Notes under the pieces: generated by a model
What the model was told of the DNA's origin: nothing
The model's database searches: none
What the model saw: the letters and a program-made list of their open reading frames with translations, nothing else
Part shown: positions 57,986 to 64,000 of the stretch, in pieces
How the letters are laid out: each line of letters opens with the position of its first letter
Numbering within the stretch: position 1 is the first letter of the stretch
Program-made: the position numbers and the translations under genes
DNA from: Immersiella caudata
Lineage: Eukaryota > Ascomycota > Sordariomycetes > Sordariales > Lasiosphaeriaceae
DNA: 64,000 bases
NCBI GenBank assembly: GCA_030512335.1
Contig: JAULSU010000004.1
Coordinates: forward strand, 2,232,001-2,296,000
Direction: 5' to 3'

Positions 57986-60033
57986 ATGCCACTTTACAAC
58001 ACGCTACCGGATGATCTCCACGAAGTCGACCTGGTCATCGCTGGAGGTGGATCAGCAGGATGCATCGTCGCCGGCCGTCTTGCAGCCGCCGACCCGAGCC
58101 TCCACATTCTTCTGGTCGAAGGCGGCCGCAACAATTACAACGATCCGAATGTCGTCCACGCAGCGCTGACAGCGCTGAATCTTGCGCCGGAGAGGAAGAT
58201 GGCCATCTTCTACAAGACGGTCAAGGAGGAGCAGCTGGCGGGGAGGGAGATGATTGTTCCTGCTGGGGGGATCTTGGGTGGGGGGTCGTCGATTAATGCT
58301 GCGCTGTGAGTTTCACGATTGGAATCGTTGGCAAAGCTTGTGGGTGGCTGATGGGATGGTAGATATACTCGGGCGCAACGGTCAGACTATGATGCTTGGG
58401 ATATGCCAGGCTGGTCGGCGGAGGAGCTGTGGCCTTTTCTGAAGAAAGTGAGTTTCTGGGAATCTATTGCGGTCAATTCTTCATGCATATCTCAGAGTGT
58501 GTTGCTGACAAGGCTTTGATACTTACTAGCTAGAGACATACCACGGAGGTGGCAAACCCGAGCATCACGGCTTCGACGGCCCGGTTCACATCTCAGATGG
58601 AGACTACCGATCGCACGATCTTATGAACGACTTGTTGGATGCCGCCGCATCGGTTGGATACCCCGAGATCAAGGATCTGCAAGATTTGGAGTCCAACAAT
58701 GGATTCTCCCGATGGCTGCGTACTGTCTCTCTGGAGGGACGACGTCAAGACTCGGCTCACGGCTTTATCCATCCCCTGCTTCAGGGTGGAAAACATCCAA
58801 ACCTTCATGTCTTGGTGGAACACCAGGTTTTGCGCGTCCTCTTCGATGACGAGAAACGAGCAACGGGTGTGGAGCTTGCCGTCAATCCCATCCACCGGGA
58901 CACGCCATCAGGCAATGAAGGGCCCAAGCAAGTGGTACGAGCTCGCAGGATGGTAGTGTTGTCTGCCGGTGCTTGCGGGTCGCCTCCCATTCTTGAGCGC
59001 TCAGGGATAGGTAGCTCAGAGGTGCTCGCTCGAGCGGGTATACCCCAAGTTGTGGACGTTCTTGGGGTGGGGCACGCCTATCAGGATCACAATCTCCTGA
59101 TGACTGTTTACAAATCTTCGCTGGACAGGGATAAAACTCTCGACATCTTCTTGAGCGGTCAACTTACGGTTGAGCAGGCTTTGACAGACGGGAATAAGAT
59201 GCTTGGGTGGAACGGGACAGATGTTGCCTCCAAGATCAGACCCAAGGATGAGGATATTGCTTCAATGGGGCCTGAGTTTCAAGCAGCCTGGGATCGTGAC
59301 TTCAAAAATAACCCGAACAAGCCGCTTATGTTCACTGGCATGTTTGGAGGGTAGGTCAGCTTCAGAATGTCGCCGATAACCATTACTGACGTCTTTTCGT
59401 AGATCCTTCGGCGCCCTGGAACCGTACGGACCGGATGCGTACATCAGCGTGGCCGACTACACGATGTACCCCTATTCGCGTGGCCATCTGCACGTCACTG
59501 GCCCCAATGCAGTTGATCCCCTTGACTTCCGTCTCAACTTCTTCACTGATGAGGGAAACATCGATATCCAGCAGCTCATGTGGGGATACAAGAACTCTCG
59601 CGAGATTATGCGGCGCTCCAAGTTCTATCGTGGGGAGTTTGCACCGACGCATCCAGTCTTCCCCCCTGGCTCAAAGGCCGGGATTGTCGAGTTAAGTGCC
59701 CCCCTGTTCAACGGAGACCGATCAGTCGTCAAGAACCTAGAATACAGCGTGGCCGACGATAAAGCTATTGAAGAGTTTCTGCGGAGGTGGGTCCAGACGA
59801 CATGGCACTCTCTTGGAACAAACAAAATGGCGCCACGGGAGAAGATGGGGGTCGTCGACCAGGACCTCAGCGTCTACGGCGTCAAGGGTCTCAAAGTTGT
59901 TGACCTGAGCATCGCGCCTGGAAACGTTGGAGGTAATACGAACAACACGGCAATGGTGATTGGAGAGAAGGGAGCTGACATCATCGCCAAAGAGCTGGGG
60001 ATTCATTTGCCGTCTTCCGGCGCATGGACTTGA
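57986..60033 (+). CDS. GMC-family FAD oxidoreductase, alcohol-oxidase-like
   Basis: Four exons (57986-58305, 58363-58447, 58530-59350, 59403-60033) give 618 aa. The FAD-binding start is VDLVIAGGGSAGCIVAGRLA, then LLVEGG. The GMC signature 1 region is PAGGILGGGSSINAAL, ending at the first intron, followed by YTRAQRSDYDAW from exon 2. Signature 2 is LSAGACGSPPILERSGIG. Near the C terminus WHSLGTNKMAP supplies the catalytic His, and GNVGGNTNNTAMVIGEKGADII supplies the second Asn and the FAD contact. Resemblance is greatest to alcohol (methanol/aryl) oxidases, which make peroxide from primary alcohols. The protein ends GAWT with no peroxisomal SKL-type signal and has no signal peptide, so it is probably cytosolic. 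Confidence 0.86.
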
Positions 60034-60638
60034 AGCACGACACGGGAGTGGTTCAGGCCGCCGATCCTTTGGATGATGGACCGCGGTGCCACGGTGGTGC
60101 GATTGGTGTCATATGGTTCCGAGTCGATCCGGGGACTCGGGGGTAACTCGCGATCCGCTGCTGCGAAATTGCTTTCTCGCCTGTGTCTTGCTTTTCCCGC
60201 TGCAGGAATGTACGTGAGGATGTCGTCAGGGCCTTGGCATAATCCGAAGCTGAATGCGAATGTCGAGGTACCGCAGTAGGGTGCAGGAAAGCTCGGACTA
60301 TTCTAGCGGATCTTCGCTTTGTTTGGGTGCTCTGCTGAGAGAGAAGCGCGCTAGGCATCTGAACACATGCGCCAGGCACGTTCCGGCCACTTAGCTCCCC
60401 TTGGTTCCGCGAACTGGCGCATGTTGGCTGGTCTTTCAGGGCTTAAGGCTCTATCGTTCCATTTCGGGTGGAATGTGGCGTGAAAGGGGCACAGTGTCAT
60501 AATTCCAACTATGAGCTATTGATATAACAGTCGGGAGGAGCATTAAAGACCGTTTCCTTCACCCCCCCTGTTGACCTCAGGATCTCCTTGTTTGGTGCAT
60601 TCAAACACAAGCATACACTGCCACAACTCCACCACGGC
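60034..60638. other. Intergenic region
   Basis: No gene supported; promoter side of the MFS gene. Confidence 0.45.
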
Positions 60639-62632
60639 ATGGAAAATGGACGGGATGAGACTGTGTCCGATCGGAGACGAGGAAGCTGGCTCAATCCATG
60701 GCTGAGGATGGGAAGCGGGGCGTCGACTCTCGTCAACCCGGAGTCGTCTCCGATTCCCAAATGGAGTTTTGGTGTCCTCAACCCAAAAAATACGACTGAG
60801 GTTCCAGGCACCATTCTTCTCCTCCACGGCCAAGGGACTGCCTCACCACCATCAAACACCAATCTCAAAACCACGGCCGACGGAACTATCATCCTCTCTC
60901 CGCAGCCCTCGTCCTCTCCCAACGACCCCTTCAACTGGCCCCAATGGCGCCGTGACGCCGCTCTCTTCTCCCTAGGCCTCTACTGCTCGGTGGGAGGCGG
61001 CATGCCCCCCCTCCTCGCCGCCGGCTTCACCGACATCTCCACTTCCTATTCCATCCCCGTCCGCCGCGTCGCTCTCACCACAGGCCTCCTAATGCTCGGC
61101 CTCGGAATCGGCTCCGTCCTCGCCGGCCCCACGGCAATCCTCTACGGAAAGAGACCTGTTTACCTCGCCAGTATCATCTTCTTCATTGCAGCATCAGTAT
61201 GGTGTGCGCTGAGTCCAGACTTTACGTCATTGTTGGTGGCGAGGGTAGTTCAGGGGGTGGCGATTTCTCCGGTGGAGGCGTTGCCGAGCGCGACGATTGC
61301 GGAGATGTTCTTTTTGCATGAGAGAAGCTTTCGGATTGGGGTTTATACTTTGATGTTGCTGGGGGGGAAGAATTTGGCGCCGTTAGTCAGTGCGGCGGTT
61401 ATTGAGCGGTGGGGGTGGAGGTGGGTGTTTTGGTAAGTTTAAGGGGGATGAGCTGGTAAGGGTGATGAGGTGTGCTAACGGAGCTAGGGTTGTGGTCATG
61501 GTTGGGGGGTTTTGTGGGGTGATGTTGTTTTTGTTCATGCATGAGACGTTTTGGAACCGGAGGGTGGTTGAGGAGGTGGGTGATGGGTCAGTGAAAGTCG
61601 ATGGCGGGGATACCGTCAGGACTGAGACGGAGAAGCCTGAGGCCGCGGAGAATGAGAGCGCCTCTCAACGCGGATCGAGTACCCTTATTCTCACCCTGCC
61701 TGAGCCGTCGACGCAGACGTCCGTCCCGGAAAAGACCAGTATGGGCGTTGCGTACACTTCACATCGACTTTCTACCCCTCGCCTTCCGTTCGCCTCGCAT
61801 CTCCGCCCGTACCACGGCCGCCTAATTCCACGCTCGCGCGCACATTGGCACCATGTGGCCGCACGACCTCTACTCCTCTTTTTGTATCCTTCCATCCTTT
61901 ATTCCGCTTTCCTCTACGCCTGTTCTGTCGGCTGGCTCGTCGTCATCTCTGAGTCCGTCGCTGTTATCTACCGAAGCAGAGGCGCCTACCATCTCAGCGC
62001 CATGTCAACCGGCCTGGTTTACATATCCCCTTTTATTGGGGGCATACTAGGAAGTGCGGTGGCAGGGAAAGTATCTGATTGGGTGGTTCGGGTGATGGCG
62101 AGGAGGAATGGTGGTGTTTATGAGCCCGAGTTCCGACTGGTCATGGTAGTGCTGGTGGCGGTGTGCACTGTAGGGGGGCTCATTGGATTCGGGTCGAGTG
62201 CGGGGGCTGGTGATGTGTGGATTGTGCCCACGGTATGGTTTGGGGTTGTTTCGTTTGGGTGTGCATTGTGAGTTTCCTTCAAGTTGCATTCCATTCCATG
62301 AGTTTTAGCTATGTGTGCAGAGATGCTGACGGAATAGGGGCTCAACGACGGCCATCACATTCTGTGTGGACAGCTATAAGCAATTTGCGGGAGAGGCCCT
62401 GGTGACACTGAATTTCAGCAAGAATGTGTTTCATGGCTTGGTTTTCAGTTTGTTTGTTACTGGGTGGGTGGAGAGTGATGGGCCGAGGGAGGTATATTTG
62501 TGGATTGGCATTATGCAGCTCATTGTTTTATTGTTTACTGTGCCCATGTTTTTGTTTGGGAAGAGAGCGAGGGAGTGGACTGCTAGAGAGGGCTTCATCG
62601 GCTCTAGGCCTGTGATATTTCGGGAGAATTAA
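60639..62632 (+). CDS. Major facilitator superfamily transporter
   Basis: Exons 60639-61432, 61488-62267 and 62338-62632 (introns 61433-61487, 62268-62337) give 622 aa. A long hydrophilic N terminus leads to NDPFNWPQWRRDAAL, the entry motif of fungal drug/H+ antiporter-like MFS proteins. Helices follow (VALTTGLLMLGLGIGSVLAG, then GPTAILYGKRPVYLAS as motif A; VARVVQGVAISPVEALPSAT; EMFFLHERSFRIGVYTL). A large Glu/Ser/Thr-rich central loop is present. The second half has VGWLVVISESVAVIY and FVTGWVESDG. Substrate unknown; relatives export toxic compounds or metabolites. The neighbouring GMC enzyme is in the same orientation, 605 bases apart, but no pathway link is shown. Confidence 0.83.
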
Positions 62633-62958
62633 CATCCGCAGTTTCGTCCTTTGGAAGGCGGTGATATATGGCGATGTTTTTACCGTCTCAAATGTGTTCA
62701 GACGGAACCTTGGTGGCTTCACTCCTCAGGGGCATGGGTAAAGGGGGCAGATCCACTCATCAGCACGGGCCAATGACGTGCTCGCCCCACAGCGCTGGGG
62801 CTTATCTAAGGCAATCAACCTGAGGTATCGATAAGGGCGCTGGACATCAGCCACGTCACCCCAGTTCTTCTCTTCATCAACGACCAGCGACTCAACGCCA
62901 CACGCTTCCAAAACACTGCACTTCTTCTATCAACCTGCAGTCAGTCACAGCGACCAAA
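62633..62958. other. Short intergenic region
   Basis: 3' flank of the MFS gene and promoter/leader of the thioredoxin gene. No gene seen. Confidence 0.45.
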
Positions 62959-63545
62959 ATGGACACTCTCAATTGGCTCTGCCTCATTTTCATCATTTTC
63001 ATCGTCGCAAAAGTAGGTGCCAAGCGACCGCGTCGCACAAACCCTTCATCCCTGTCTCAAATGAAATGAGCGCGAATACACATTGAACTTGGCATGAAGC
63101 TAACCTCCCCCAGGCTGTCTTCGCAAACCGCGAGCCCATTCCCGAAACCTCTGGCATGGTCTCCAAAGTCAAAGACGCCGCTGAATTCGACGCCGTTCTC
63201 AAAAACAACATCAACGTCGTCGTCGACTTTTACGCGGATTGGTGTCCCCCCTGCCGCGCCATCGCTCCTGTCTTCTCGGGGCTGGCTGATAACCATACCA
63301 TCAATGGGCATCTGGCTTTTGCAAAGGTGAATGTGGATCATGTCAAGGATGTGGGGGGGCGGTATGGGGTTTCGGCGATGCCGACTTTCTTGTTCTTCAA
63401 GAATGGAGAGCTGAAGGGGGTTGCGGTGGAGGGGTTGAAGGGGAGGGGGTCGGTTGGGTTTACGGCGGAGGGGTTGGTTAAGGAGGTCAAGGGGGCGGAT
63501 AAGGTGGCGTTGGAGGCCGTGGTTAAGACGTTGGCAGGGAAATGA
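62959..63545 (+). CDS. Membrane-anchored thioredoxin with WCPPC active site
   Basis: Exon 62959-63012 encodes only the hydrophobic start MDTLNWLCLIFIIFIVAK. Intron 63013-63113, then exon 63114-63545 encodes the thioredoxin fold; 161 aa in all. The strand before the active site is NVVVDFYADWCPPCRAIAP, and the cis-proline loop is SAMPTFLFF. The active site is WCPPC (residues 61-65) in place of the canonical WCGPC. The N-terminal helix acts as a signal anchor or uncleaved leader, so the enzyme faces a membrane compartment (ER or mitochondrial side not decidable). The C-terminal part is rich in Gly, Val and Lys. A shorter start at MVSKVKD would give a soluble thioredoxin; the clean exon-1 splice supports the anchored form. 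Confidence 0.85.
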
Positions 63546-64000
63546 ATGGGCGGGGTGTGTGTGAGTTGATTTGTTGTCTGAAGGGATACATTGAATGTGT
63601 AGCTACGACAGATTCGCTCCTTCACCTAGTCCCGTCCTGCGGGTGTCCGTTGATCCTGTCCGCCCCACGTCCCCTGAAAGGTTCTCCGTCCCTGACAGAG
63701 CATTTACCTCATTTTGCCTCCCTTCTTCTTCTCTGCCGTCATATTTCCCACTTCCTCATTGTATTCCTTGCACTCTCTCACACGATAACCCTTACGATAC
63801 TTGCAGGGTGTGCCCTTCTCCTAAAGGTCGCAATCCCAAGGCTGATTTTGAAATCTTTGCAAATGGGCTGGCCGGGCACCCGTTGCTGCTGTTATCCCCA
63901 CCTTAAGTCAACACATCATTCCCGTATAGGCAGTGTATGCGGGCAGGCTTCGTAAACAAAACAAGGGCCATCTGCTGCCCACGAAATCTGGCTAGTGACA
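63546..64000. other. 3' flank, no gene seen
   Basis: C/T-rich stretches at about 63640-63790. No supported gene up to the window edge. Confidence 0.4.

Noticed and set aside
1..64000. tRNA genes, rRNA, CRISPR arrays, intact transposons
   Set aside because: No cloverleaf-type box A/B pairs, regularly spaced repeats, transposase or reverse-transcriptase motifs were recognised by eye; a tRNAscan or repeat search could still find short ones.

Overview
The window is nuclear DNA of a filamentous ascomycete (Pezizomycotina). The evidence is short introns of roughly 46-101 nt with GT-AG ends, a Zn2Cys6 regulator, a Con-6 conidiation protein, four HET-domain genes, a NACHT-ankyrin receptor, a PTH11/SAT4-type rhodopsin-like protein and GMC and MFS genes. 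A Sordariomycete is most likely, but the sequence alone does not prove it. Gene models were built by joining reading frames across introns and checking that the summed exons are divisible by three. No tRNA, rRNA, CRISPR array or intact transposon was recognised.

Layout, left to right. 0-13 kb: a Zn2Cys6 regulator cut by the left edge, a broken PEBP gene, a methionine-type amino acid permease, an uncharacterised gene with a suspected 2-bp lesion, a two-motif Con-6 gene, a DUF1399/GRDP protein with a long polyglycine tail, and an SDR. 13-23 kb: a dead SDR, two intact HET genes, and a dead multi-pass membrane gene. 23-31 kb: a large NACHT-ankyrin receptor divergently paired with a SesB-type alpha/beta hydrolase, then a small secreted SnoaL-like protein. 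31-46 kb: an AAA ATPase (DUF7025 type), a decayed HET gene, an intact HET gene, an acyl-protein-thioesterase-like esterase, a dead GFA gene and a second AAA paralogue. 46-64 kb: a long empty stretch, a membrane gene with one in-frame stop, an aldo-keto reductase, a rhodopsin-like membrane protein, an ankyrin relic, a mitochondrial DEAD-box helicase (Mss116 type), an alcohol-oxidase-like GMC enzyme, an MFS transporter and a membrane-anchored thioredoxin with a WCPPC active site.

The main system is the divergent pair at 23.2-30.2 kb. The receptor starts with, and the hydrolase ends with, a matching short Gly/Asn/Gln motif (N-x-G-x-I-[IL]-Q-[AG] followed by G-x-[VL]-T-[IF]-x-N). This is the arrangement of fungal NLR/effector pairs that signal by amyloid templating (HET-S/NWD2 and the PP/RHIM-like HELLP-SBP-PNT1 set). 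HET, NACHT and AAA genes fill much of 15-46 kb, suggesting a non-self-recognition or programmed-cell-death neighbourhood.

The second theme is gene decay. At least six genes carry small lesions (in-frame stops, 1-, 2- or 7-bp indels) next to fully intact neighbours. Four of the stops are Trp TGG to TAG and two look like Gln CAA/CAG to TAA/TAG. All six are C-to-T changes in CpA context, as expected of RIP-like mutation or methyl-cytosine deamination.
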